Assembly (NCBI GenBank): GCA_002437245.1
Contig: DJOQ01000010.1
Coordinates: forward strand, 83,941-90,193
Source of the DNA: Ruminococcaceae bacterium UBA6434
GTDB lineage: Bacteria > Bacillota > Clostridia > Oscillospirales > Acutalibacteraceae
Length of the DNA stretch: 6,253 nucleotides
Reading direction: 5' to 3'
The notes under the pieces were generated by a model. That model did not search any database and was not told the origin of the DNA. It saw only the letters and a list, made by a program, of their open reading frames with translations. Below are positions 1 to 6,129 of this stretch, piece by piece (within the stretch, counting starts at the first letter, position 1; each line of letters starts with the position of its first letter). The position numbers and the translations under genes were made by a program.

Positions 1-72
1 TGGTGCCCCGAAGCATATTTTTAATATGTGAGTTCGGTCGCCGAAAAGCCCTAATATGCGTAGGATTTTACC
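1..72. repeat. Direct repeat copy 1 (right part of a palindromic element, cut by window edge)
   Basis: These 72 bases match 115-186 at 64 of 72 positions (about 89%, no gaps), giving a 114-base period. The copy contains an apical hairpin (GCATATT at 13-19 with AATATGT at 23-29) inside an outer stem (GGTGCCC at 2-8 with GGTCGCC at 36-42). The outer stem has one true mismatch (C6/T38) and one wobble (T4.G40). By comparison with copy 2, the left arm of this element should lie just outside the window. The copy ends in GATTTTACC, which looks like an inverted terminus of the element. No coding function is seen. An intergenic palindromic repeat of REP/ERIC/MITE style is the best description; the family is not recognised. 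Confidence 0.8.
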
Positions 73-79
73 ACTTGAT

Positions 80-192
80 TTCAGAGGTAAAAGATTTCGT
101 ATATGACGGCTTTTTGGTGCCCCGAAGCATATTTTTAATATGCGAGTTTGGGCACCGAAAAGCTGTAAGATGCGTAAGATTTTACCTCTGAA
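80..192. repeat. Large imperfect palindrome, repeat copy 2 (core 86-186)
   Basis: The whole segment folds back on itself about position 136. A 13-bp perfect outer stem pairs 80-92 (TTCAGAGGTAAAA) with 180-192. A broken middle stem follows (95-108 with 164-177). Then comes a 14-base stem, 109-122 with 150-163, with one T115.G157 wobble, and an apical 7-bp hairpin, 127-133 with 137-143, with a TTT loop. The core termini are GGTAAAA and TTTTACC, so a unit of about 101 bp with inverted ends (86-186) is plausible. A 13-base spacer (73-85) separates it from copy 1. It is not an intrinsic terminator for kdgK: on the minus strand the GC stem is followed by A residues, not T. The right arm overlaps the 3' end of kdgK. 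Confidence 0.8.
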
Positions 193-1279
193 CGCGTGCA
201 CCCGCACCGGATACGATATTCTCTACTTCTTTGAGCGACGCCATAGATGTGTCGCCGGGCGTGGTCATTGCGAGAGCACCGTGAGCTATGCCGTAATTTA
301 CGGCTTTGTCGGGGTCGCCGGTGGTCATAAGGCCGTAGATAAGTCCGGAGGCAAAGCTGTCGCCGCCGCCTACACGGTCAAGGATTTCGAGTGAGGGGAG
401 AGACATACCCTTATGAACGCTGCCGTCGGCATAGAGCATTGCGGACCAGTCGTTTATCGTCGCGGTTTTTACGGTACGCAGGGTGGTACCGATAGCCTTG
501 AAATTGGGATATACCTTTACAACCTCGGAAAGCATTTTGCAGTAGCCGTCGATATTGAGCTTTTTAAGATTTGCGTCATTGCCCTCTACTTCAAAGCCGA
601 GGCAGGCGGTAAAATCCTCCTCATTGCCTATCATAACGTCTACATATTTTGCTATTTTTTTGTTTACTTCCTGCGCCTTTTCCTTTCCGCCGATGTCTTT
701 CCAGAGGGACGGACGGTAATTGAGGTCATAGGAAACGATTGTTCCGTACTTTTTAGCCGCTTTAACCGCCTCTATAACCACCTCTGCGGTAGTTTCGGAA
801 AGTGCGGCAAAAATTCCGCCGGTATGAAACCAACGAACGCCGAGTTCGCCGAAGATGTGTTCCCAGTCAATATCGCCCGGCTTTAATTTTGAAACAGCGG
901 TATTTCCGCGGTCGGAAACTCCGAGAGCTCCCCTTATACCGTAGCCTCGCTCGGTAAAGTTAAGACCGTTGCGAACCGTTCTGCCTATACCGTCGTAAGG
1001 AACCCATTTTATGAGAGAAGTATCAACTCCGCCCTCTAACATAAAGTCCTCTACGAGCCTGCCGACTTCATTGTCGGCAAGAGCCGTAACAGCCGCGGTA
1101 CGCATACCGAAACAACGTCTGAGTCCCCTTGCGACGTTGTATTCGCCGCCGCCCTCCCAAACTCTGAAAGAACGCGCGGTTTTAATTCTGCCCTCACCGG
1201 GGTCAAGTCTCAGCATTATTTCGCCGAGAGAAATCATATCGTATTTGCATGAAGATGCGTCTTTTATTTTAAGGTCCAT
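182..1279 (-). CDS. kdgK: 2-keto-3-deoxygluconate kinase (PfkB family sugar kinase)
   Basis: A 365-aa cytosolic ribokinase/PfkB-family kinase, predicted to phosphorylate 2-keto-3-deoxy-D-gluconate with ATP to give KDPG, the last step of the hexuronate branch before KDPG aldolase. Visible signatures are the N-terminal sugar-site segment EGGGEYNVARGL (about 42-53), the YDLNYRPSLW strand (184-193) typical of KDG kinases, GNEEDF (218-223), and the C-terminal PfkB motif DRVGGGDSFASG (301-312) with the likely catalytic base Asp307 and a GGGD anion hole in place of the usual GAGD. The ATG at 1279 has AGGAG at 1287-1291, 7 bases upstream, so the start is well supported. It begins 25 bases after the fructuronate reductase gene and closes the uxuA operon. 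Substrate is assigned from motifs plus the uxuA/uxuB context; family membership is near certain. The last codons (Val-Gln-Arg-stop) lie partly in the palindrome at 80-192, and no terminator follows in the window. Confidence 0.9.
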   Translation of the reverse strand: MDLKIKDASSCKYDMISLGEIMLRLDPGEGRIKTARSFRVWEGGGEYNVARGLRRCFGMRTAAVTALADNEVGRLVEDFMLEGGVDTSLIKWVPYDGIGRTVRNGLNFTERGYGIRGALGVSDRGNTAVSKLKPGDIDWEHIFGELGVRWFHTGGIFAALSETTAEVVIEAVKAAKKYGTIVSYDLNYRPSLWKDIGGKEKAQEVNKKIAKYVDVMIGNEEDFTACLGFEVEGNDANLKKLNIDGYCKMLSEVVKVYPNFKAIGTTLRTVKTATINDWSAMLYADGSVHKGMSLPSLEILDRVGGGDSFASGLIYGLMTTGDPDKAVNYGIAHGALAMTTPGDTSMASLKEVENIVSGAGARVQR

Positions 1280-1304
1280 ATTTATTCTCCTGAAACTGCT
1301 TGCA

Positions 1305-2153
1305 TTAAACTCCGGAATAAGCGTTAAATCCGCCGTCCACCGGAATTGTTGTGCCGGTTATAAAGCCCGAATATTCCTCATCGCAGAGGAAGAGAAGCGT
1401 ACCGTCAAGTTCGCTCGGCTCACCGAAGCGCTTCATGGGAGTCGCGGCAAGAATCTTGCCTGTACGCGCGGTGGGAGTGCCGTCCTCATTCCAAAGGAGC
1501 GTTTTATTCTGATTGGTAGAGAAGAATCCCGGCGCTATTGCATTTACTCTGATACCTACCTCGGCAAAATGAACCGCCATAAACTGTGTAAAGTTTGAAA
1601 CTGCCGCCTTTGCAGCCGAATATGCCGGTATTTTGGTGAGCGGACGATAGGCGTTCATTGAGGAAATCATAACTATGCAGGTATTTTCTTTCTGAGCCAT
1701 ATCGCGTGCAAATACCTGAGTCGGAATAAGTGTTCCGAGGAAATTGAGATTAAACACAAACGAAATTCCCTGAGGGTCAAGGTCAAAAAACGTCTTGATG
1801 TTTTCGTCGTGCTGAGTTAAATCTATTTTTTCGAGGGTTTCTTTGGTGGTAGTGCCCTTGGGATTGTTGCCGCCCGCTCCGTTAAGAAGAATATCGCAGG
1901 TGCCGAGCTTTTCGTTTACAACCTCGCGCGCTTTCTGCATACTCTCGGGGTCAAGCACGTTGCAGCCTACGGCAACAGCCGTTCCGCCGTCGGCGGTTAT
2001 CTCGTCAACTACCTTTTGAGCCGCCGCCTCGTTTAAATCAAGCACGGCAACCTTTACGCCCTGCTTTGCAAGTACCTTGGAGAAGTCTCCGCAGAGAACT
2101 CCGCCGCCGCCCGTAACTACTGCAACTCTGCCCTTTAAATTTTCGTGTTTCAT
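1305..2153 (-). CDS. uxuB: SDR-family D-mannonate oxidoreductase (fructuronate reductase, YjmF type)
   Basis: A 282-aa classical short-chain dehydrogenase predicted to interconvert D-fructuronate and D-mannonate with NAD(H). From the start at 2153, the Rossmann dinucleotide motif is TGGGGVLCG (14-22). An acidic residue after beta-2 (Asp39 in VLDLN) suggests NAD(H) preference. NGAGG lies at 91-95, the catalytic serine in ISSMNAY (Ser164/165), and the YxxxK pair is Tyr178 and Lys182 in YSAAK. VDGGF is near the C-terminus. An insertion after NGAGG (about 100-130) fits the mannonate-reductase SDR subgroup rather than generic 250-aa SDRs. E. coli UxuB belongs to an unrelated long-chain family, so the symbol denotes function. 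An in-frame ATG at 2162 would add Met-Asp-Phe, but the Shine-Dalgarno abuts it with no spacing. The gene sits between uxuA and kdgK. Family is certain; the exact substrate is from context. Confidence 0.85.
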   Translation of the reverse strand: MKHENLKGRVAVVTGGGGVLCGDFSKVLAKQGVKVAVLDLNEAAAQKVVDEITADGGTAVAVGCNVLDPESMQKAREVVNEKLGTCDILLNGAGGNNPKGTTTKETLEKIDLTQHDENIKTFFDLDPQGISFVFNLNFLGTLIPTQVFARDMAQKENTCIVMISSMNAYRPLTKIPAYSAAKAAVSNFTQFMAVHFAEVGIRVNAIAPGFFSTNQNKTLLWNEDGTPTARTGKILAATPMKRFGEPSELDGTLLFLCDEEYSGFITGTTIPVDGGFNAYSGV

Positions 2154-2162
2154 AAAGTCCAT

Positions 2163-2168
2163 TCCTTT
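2163..2168 (-). promoter_or_regulatory. Ribosome binding site that decides the uxuB-like start
   Basis: The minus strand reads AAAGGA immediately before the ATG at 2162 and 9 bases before the ATG at 2153. Zero spacing cannot position a ribosome on the first ATG, whereas 9 bases is normal. The downstream ATG, giving MKHENLKGRV, is therefore preferred. Confidence 0.75.
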
Positions 2169-2184
2169 CGGTTCGTACTTTTAA

Positions 2185-3249
2185 TTACTTTTTTGATTTC
2201 TCAACGGCCTCCCACAAACCGTTGAGGTATGCGGCGCCGAGCGCTCTGTCATAAAGACCGTATCCGGGTCTTGCAACTTCGCCCCAAATCATTCTGCCGT
2301 GGTCGGGACGCACATAGCCGTCAAATCCTACATCCTGAAGAGCCTTTACTATCTCGTACATATCGAGAGAGCCCTCACTTGACTCGTGAGCCGTCTCGTT
2401 GAAATGTCTGCCCGAAACCTTGACATTGCGAAGGTGAGCAAAATATATTCTGTCGCCGAATTCGCGTATCATGGCAGGCAAATCATTGTCTTTATTTGCG
2501 CCGAGAGAGCCGGTGCAGAAAGTAATTCCGTTATACTTTGACGGAACAATGTCCAAAAGCTTCTCAAATGAATCGCGCCCCGTTATAATACGCGGCAGCC
2601 CGAATATTCCCCATGGCGGATCGTCCGGATGTATCGCCATTTTGACGTCGCACTCTTCGCAGACGGGCATAAGCCTTGTAAGGAAATATCTGAGGTTTTC
2701 CCAAAGGTCGTCGGCTGTTACGCCCTCGTATTTTTTAAACAGCTCTTTTATTTCGCCCATACGCTCCGTTTCCCAGCCGGGCATCGCGTAGCCGTTTGAA
2801 TTATTGTCAATCTCGCGGAACATATCCTCGGGAGATTTGCCCTCTATCTGAGTGCCGTCATATGAAAGGCACGTGGCGCCGTTGCCCATATCCATGGCAA
2901 GGTCGGTTCTTGTCCAGTCGAAAACAGGCATAAAGTTATAGCAAATAACCTTAACTCCGACCTTTGCGAGATTTCGTATGCTCTCAATATAATTTTCTAT
3001 ATATTTGTCTCTTGAGGGAAGTCCTATTTTTATATCCTCATGGACATTGACGCTCTCTATGCACTCCATGGTAAAGCCTGCGGCGACTATCTCATCGCGC
3101 ATTGCGGTGACGTCCTCAAGATGCCAAGCTTCCCCTGCCGGCAGGTAATGAAGAGCCGGTACTATGCCTGTCACTCCCGGGATTTGCTTTATCTGCTCAA
3201 GAGTTACGGTGTCCTTATCGCGGCCGAACCAGCGAAAAGTCATCTGCAT
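2185..3249 (-). CDS. uxuA: Mannonate dehydratase
   Basis: A 354-aa cytosolic TIM-barrel enzyme that dehydrates D-mannonate to 2-keto-3-deoxy-D-gluconate. The N-terminus FRWFGRDKDTVTLEQIKQIPG is characteristic of UxuA. Candidate divalent-metal ligands known for this family are present: His207 in HPDDPPWG, Cys245 in TFCTGSLG, His272 in FAHLRNV and Asp316 in RPDHGRM. The adjacent His317 and a tyrosine in the following GYGLYDRA stretch match the positions proposed for catalysis. Length fits the Firmicutes form (about 350-360 aa); the E. coli protein is nearly 400 aa. The ATG at 3249 has GGAGG at 3257-3261, 7 bases upstream; a second ATG at 3243 would be 13 bases away and is less likely. It is the first gene of the operon, behind a strong promoter, and is followed 22 bases after its stop by the ATG at 2162 (31 bases to the preferred ATG at 2153). 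Confidence 0.95.
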   Translation of the reverse strand: MQMTFRWFGRDKDTVTLEQIKQIPGVTGIVPALHYLPAGEAWHLEDVTAMRDEIVAAGFTMECIESVNVHEDIKIGLPSRDKYIENYIESIRNLAKVGVKVICYNFMPVFDWTRTDLAMDMGNGATCLSYDGTQIEGKSPEDMFREIDNNSNGYAMPGWETERMGEIKELFKKYEGVTADDLWENLRYFLTRLMPVCEECDVKMAIHPDDPPWGIFGLPRIITGRDSFEKLLDIVPSKYNGITFCTGSLGANKDNDLPAMIREFGDRIYFAHLRNVKVSGRHFNETAHESSEGSLDMYEIVKALQDVGFDGYVRPDHGRMIWGEVARPGYGLYDRALGAAYLNGLWEAVEKSKK

Positions 3250-3277
3250 AAATATGCCTCCTTTTTTCTTTTTTTAT

Positions 3278-3306
3278 ATTTTATCACTATCGCGCCGATA
3301 TATCAA
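3278..3306 (-). promoter_or_regulatory. Sigma-70/SigA promoter of the uxuA operon
   Basis: Minus-strand -35 TTGATA (3301-3306, one mismatch to consensus), exactly 17 bases of spacer, then -10 TAAAAT (3278-3283, one mismatch), preceded by TGA, giving an extended -10 (TGnTAAAAT). The region downstream to the ribosome site is A-rich, so the 5' leader would be about 20-25 bases. This is the only convincing promoter in the 3250-3428 gap and lies downstream of the asnB terminator. Confidence 0.75.
3288..3300. promoter_or_regulatory. Candidate operator: 13-bp perfect palindrome in the uxuA promoter spacer
   Basis: TATCG-GCG-CGATA (minus strand) forms perfect 5-bp half sites around three central bases and sits wholly between the -35 and -10 elements. 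A repressor bound here would block RNA polymerase. Hexuronate operons are commonly controlled by GntR-type (UxuR/ExuR) or LacI-type (KdgR) repressors, but the sequence does not show which, and no regulator gene is in the window. Confidence 0.4.
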
Positions 3307-3356
3307 TGAATTTAGATTAAAACAGGGCGTCAAAGCGCAAAAAAAATATTCCCCTT

Positions 3357-3396
3357 AAAAGAAAAAAGAGCCGTAAGAACATATGTCTTACGGCTC
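3357..3396 (-). terminator. Rho-independent terminator of the racemase-asnB unit
   Basis: A perfect 11-bp stem pairs 3368-3378 with 3386-3396 (GAGCCGTAAGA on one arm) around a 7-base loop. On the minus strand it is followed directly by TTTTTTCTTTT (3357-3367). The hairpin begins 32 bases past the asnB stop. There is no T tract on the plus-strand side, so it works one way, separating asnB from the uxuA promoter. Confidence 0.93.
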
Positions 3397-3428
3397 ATGG
3401 TTATGCCATAAATATCGGCTTTACGCAA

Positions 3429-5273
3429 TCAGTTCTCTACAAAATACTTCTCATACCAGAGAATGAACGAATAAACCGACCAGATTTTTTTCATATTGTG
3501 CGCCGTGCCTGCCTTGTGCTCATCCAAAAGTTTCATTATATAGTCACGGTTAAAGAATTTCGCCGCAACTTCGCCCTCGAATTTTTCTTTTACCATATTG
3601 TAATATTCATCGCGGCGGAGCCAATCGTTGAGAGGCGTTAAAAATCCGGTTTTTCTCATAGCGGCGGTCTGCGCGGGGAGCTCTTTTGCCGCGGCACCCC
3701 TTAAAGCTACCTTGGTAGTCTCTTTATTCACACGGTATTCGGAGGGTATGCGAAGAGCGATTTTGAGCATTTCCTTATCAAGGAACGGAACGCGAAGCTC
3801 CAGCGAATTTGCCATACTCATTCTGTCCGCTTTTACGAGTATATCCTGCACAAGCCAAGTGCGAATGTCGGCATACTGCATTTTGGTAATGTCGTCCTCG
3901 TTTTTAACCTCATCAAAAAACGGTTTTGTATACACGGCAGGGTCTTTCGACGGAATGTGCTTTGCAAGCACCTTATCGACGTCCTCGTGATTGTAAACGT
4001 AATTGTTGCGGATATAACGCTCTTCTATCGGGTATCTGCCGCGCGTCAAAAACCTCTTGCCGTGGAACGGGGGCATTTTTTCGGCAATACCGCCGAGCAT
4101 ATTGCGAAGCCCCTGCGGAAGACGCATATATTTTGCGAAATCAAGTGGTTCACGGTAATAATGATAGCCGCCGAAAAGCTCGTCTGCGCCCTCGCCCGAC
4201 AAAACGACCTTTACCTGCTGCGAAGCGAGATTTGCGAGAAAATACAGCGCTATTGCCGAGGGGTTCGGGAGCGGTTCATCCATATAATACTGAACCATGG
4301 GAGTAACATTAAAGTACTCCTCGGCGGTTATCTTTTTGGAAAAATTCTTGACGTTTTCGTGCTTTGCAAATTCCTGAGCATGAGAGAGCTCGGAATATTT
4401 TTCCTCCGCGTAGCCTACGGAAAAGGTCTTTACATCATTGCGCTTTGCCATTTCGTGAACGACATAGCTCGAATCTACACCGCTTGAAAGGAAGCAGCCT
4501 ACCTCAACGTCGGAAATGCCGTGCGCCACGGTAGAGCCCTTAAAGGTCTCGTCAATAAGATCTTCCCAATACTCAATGGACTTTGTATCGTCAATATCAT
4601 ATTCGGGAGTAAAATATCTTTTGGTTTCGAATTTGCCGTCCGAAAAGGTGAAATAACTGCCCGGCTCCATTTTGTATACGTTTTTGAACATAGTCTCGGT
4701 GGTCGGGATATATTCAAAGCAGAGGTAATCGGGAAGTCTCTCCTCATTGAGCTCTTTCTCAAACAGCGGATTTGACAAAAACGCCTTTATCTCGGAACCG
4801 AAAAGGAAGTTTCCGTCCTTGAGATAATAGAAAAACGGCTTTATGCCGAATATATCGCGCGCGCCGAAGAGCTTCTTCTCGGTGCTGTCCCAAATTACAA
4901 AGGCAAACATTCCGCGCAGCTTGTTTAAAAGCTCGCAGCCGTACTCCTCATAACCGTGCAGCAAAACTTCCGAATCGGTCTTTGTGCGAAAAACATGACC
5001 TTTTTTTATAAGCTCTTCTCTTATGGGCTGATAATTGTAAATCTCTCCGTTAAATATGAGGACTTTTGTACCGTCCTCGTTAAGTATCGGCTGACTGCCG
5101 CCGTCAAGGTCTATTATGCTCAGGCGGCGGAAACCGAGCGAAACGGACGAATCCACATAGTAGTCGTCCTGATCGGGACCGCGGTGACGGATGCGATCCG
5201 CCATATCCTTTATTATTTTCTTGTTTACAGACTTATCCGGTGTGTCATTGACATACCCTACAAAACCACACAT
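3429..5273 (-). CDS. asnB: Glutamine-dependent asparagine synthetase family protein (AsnB-like)
   Basis: A 614-aa two-domain class II amidotransferase. The N-terminal glutaminase domain (about 2-200) starts Met-Cys-Gly-Phe, so Cys2 becomes the N-terminal nucleophile after Met removal. It also has RHRGPD (29-34), FRRLSIID (48-55), NGEIYN (75-80) and TDSE (99-102), all glutamine-binding hallmarks. The synthetase domain carries the ATP PP-loop LSSGVDSS (262-269), a variant of the usual SGGLDSS, and LSGEGADELFGGY (358-370). The expected reaction is aspartate + glutamine + ATP to asparagine + glutamate + AMP + PPi. The ATG at 5273 has AAGGA 7 bases upstream, and the Cys2 requirement fixes the start. 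It follows the racemase gene after 15 bases, so the two are probably co-transcribed, and it ends at a strong terminator. AsnB-type paralogues can instead amidate cell-wall D-Asp or meso-DAP (L. lactis AsnH, L. plantarum AsnB1), so the acceptor is not certain. Confidence 0.92.
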   Translation of the reverse strand: MCGFVGYVNDTPDKSVNKKIIKDMADRIRHRGPDQDDYYVDSSVSLGFRRLSIIDLDGGSQPILNEDGTKVLIFNGEIYNYQPIREELIKKGHVFRTKTDSEVLLHGYEEYGCELLNKLRGMFAFVIWDSTEKKLFGARDIFGIKPFFYYLKDGNFLFGSEIKAFLSNPLFEKELNEERLPDYLCFEYIPTTETMFKNVYKMEPGSYFTFSDGKFETKRYFTPEYDIDDTKSIEYWEDLIDETFKGSTVAHGISDVEVGCFLSSGVDSSYVVHEMAKRNDVKTFSVGYAEEKYSELSHAQEFAKHENVKNFSKKITAEEYFNVTPMVQYYMDEPLPNPSAIALYFLANLASQQVKVVLSGEGADELFGGYHYYREPLDFAKYMRLPQGLRNMLGGIAEKMPPFHGKRFLTRGRYPIEERYIRNNYVYNHEDVDKVLAKHIPSKDPAVYTKPFFDEVKNEDDITKMQYADIRTWLVQDILVKADRMSMANSLELRVPFLDKEMLKIALRIPSEYRVNKETTKVALRGAAAKELPAQTAAMRKTGFLTPLNDWLRRDEYYNMVKEKFEGEVAAKFFNRDYIMKLLDEHKAGTAHNMKKIWSVYSFILWYEKYFVEN

Positions 5274-5288
5274 ATGCTGTTCCTTCCG

Positions 5289-6005
5289 TTATTCTTTAAT
5301 TTTCTTGCCGCAAAGCTCTATGCTCCTGCGCGCCAAGACCTCCATGGAGTCTATAATTTTGCTGTCTTTTTTGGAAAGACTGAAATCCTTGTCGATTATC
5401 GACAGCTCGGTGCAGCCGAGTATAACGGCGTCGCACCCCTGCTTTTTCATATTGCCGATAATTCTCATAAATTCAAATATATCGACCTTTTCGCCCGCCT
5501 TGACTTCGCCGTAAATGATATTCATGAGCGACTTTTTGTCCTCATCGTCGGGCAGCTTACATTCTATGGAATACTTGTCGGCGACACGCTCGTACGCCCC
5601 GGATTTTATAGTTCCCTCCGTTGCCAAAATCCCGAGTGTTTTAAGCCCGGGAACCGTCTTTATGGCGTATTTTACAGTCTCCTCTATAATGTTGATTATC
5701 GGAATATCGACGTTTTTCTGTATCTCGTCATAAAAATAGTGCGCCGTGTTGCATGGTATAACTATATAATCGCACCCTGCCGCCTGAAGCTTTTTTGCGT
5801 CGGCAATCATAACCGGAAGCGGATTCGGCTTTGAGTGGTCGAGAATATAATCGGTCCTGTCGGGTATTGCTCCGTGATTTAAAATGACCATGGAGATGTG
5901 CTCCTGATCGGTCTTGGCATCTGTCATTTTGACAACAAGATCCGCAAAATATACGGTTGCGAGCGGCCCTACTCCGCCCAGAACACCGAGAGTTTTTTCT
6001 TCCAT
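5289..6005 (-). CDS. Aspartate/glutamate racemase family protein
   Basis: A 238-aa PLP-independent amino-acid racemase of the Asp/Glu/hydantoin racemase superfamily (RacD/RacX/YgeA type), about the usual 230-245 aa. The N-terminal LGVLGGVGPLATVYF (6-20) is the family signature. The two catalytic cysteines are both present: Cys85 in IPCNTAHYF and Cys198 in LGCTEL. It should interconvert L- and D-aspartate or a related amino acid by the two-base Cys/Cys mechanism. It is not MurI-like, because the N-terminal GGVGP pattern differs from MurI's DSGxGG. The ATG at 6005 has an AAGGA site about 11 bases upstream (6017-6021), slightly long but usable; no other nearby start is better. It is first in a two-gene unit with the asparagine synthetase homologue, so aspartate is the most likely substrate. 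This is inference: broad-specificity racemases share these motifs. Confidence 0.85.
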   Translation of the reverse strand: MEEKTLGVLGGVGPLATVYFADLVVKMTDAKTDQEHISMVILNHGAIPDRTDYILDHSKPNPLPVMIADAKKLQAAGCDYIVIPCNTAHYFYDEIQKNVDIPIINIIEETVKYAIKTVPGLKTLGILATEGTIKSGAYERVADKYSIECKLPDDEDKKSLMNIIYGEVKAGEKVDIFEFMRIIGNMKKQGCDAVILGCTELSIIDKDFSLSKKDSKIIDSMEVLARRSIELCGKKIKE

Positions 6006-6033
6006 TTTTTGAGGTGTCCTTTCTTTAGGCTCA

Positions 6034-6062
6034 ATTTTGTGAGTTTAGTTATTTTTTGTCTA
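6034..6062 (-). promoter_or_regulatory. Possible promoter of the racemase-asnB unit
   Basis: On the minus strand TAGACA (6057-6062, five of six to TTGACA) is followed by 17 bases and CAAAAT (6034-6039, four of six to TATAAT), then the ribosome site. The spacing is ideal but the -10 is weak and the region is AT-rich, so chance matches are easy. Confidence 0.35.
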
Positions 6063-6091
6063 AATATGTTTTACCGAAAATTTATATAGCA

Positions 6092-6124
6092 GGCGGCAAA
6101 CAAAAATATATGTTTTTCGCCGTC
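6092..6124. repeat. Small AT-rich hairpin upstream of the racemase
   Basis: GGCGGC (6092-6097) pairs with GCCGTC (6119-6124) with one G.T, enclosing interrupted A/T pairing from A-rich 6099-6105 to T-rich 6111-6117. No T tract follows on either strand, so it is not an intrinsic terminator. It abuts the larger palindrome at 6130-6191. It may be part of the same repeat or of the leader/promoter region. Confidence 0.5.
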
Positions 6125-6129
6125 GCCGA

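Noticed and set aside
1..190. CRISPR array suggested by the direct repeat at 1-72 and 115-186
   Set aside because: Only two copies are visible, only 89% identical and 72 bases long, with an extended palindrome crossing the repeat boundary. No cas gene is present.
3..394. Two short plus-strand frames at 3-191 and 140-394
   Set aside because: The first is a translation of the duplicated repeat itself and repeats the same peptide; the second reads antisense through the kdgK 3' end. Neither has independent support.
413..886. Plus-strand open frames over kdgK and the SDR gene (413-886, 1011-1598)
   Set aside because: They are antisense shadows of kdgK and the SDR gene, with no convincing ribosome site or recognisable domain.
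3328..3345. Catabolite-responsive (cre) site upstream of the uxuA -35
   Set aside because: Only half of the site (GCGCTTT) matches the consensus; the other half is a T run, so the palindrome required for CcpA is absent.
3957..4487. Plus-strand open frames over asnB, including 3957-4487 and 4956-5834
   Set aside because: They lie antisense to clearly conserved asnB and racemase coding sequence, lack family motifs, and arise from codon bias on the opposite strand.
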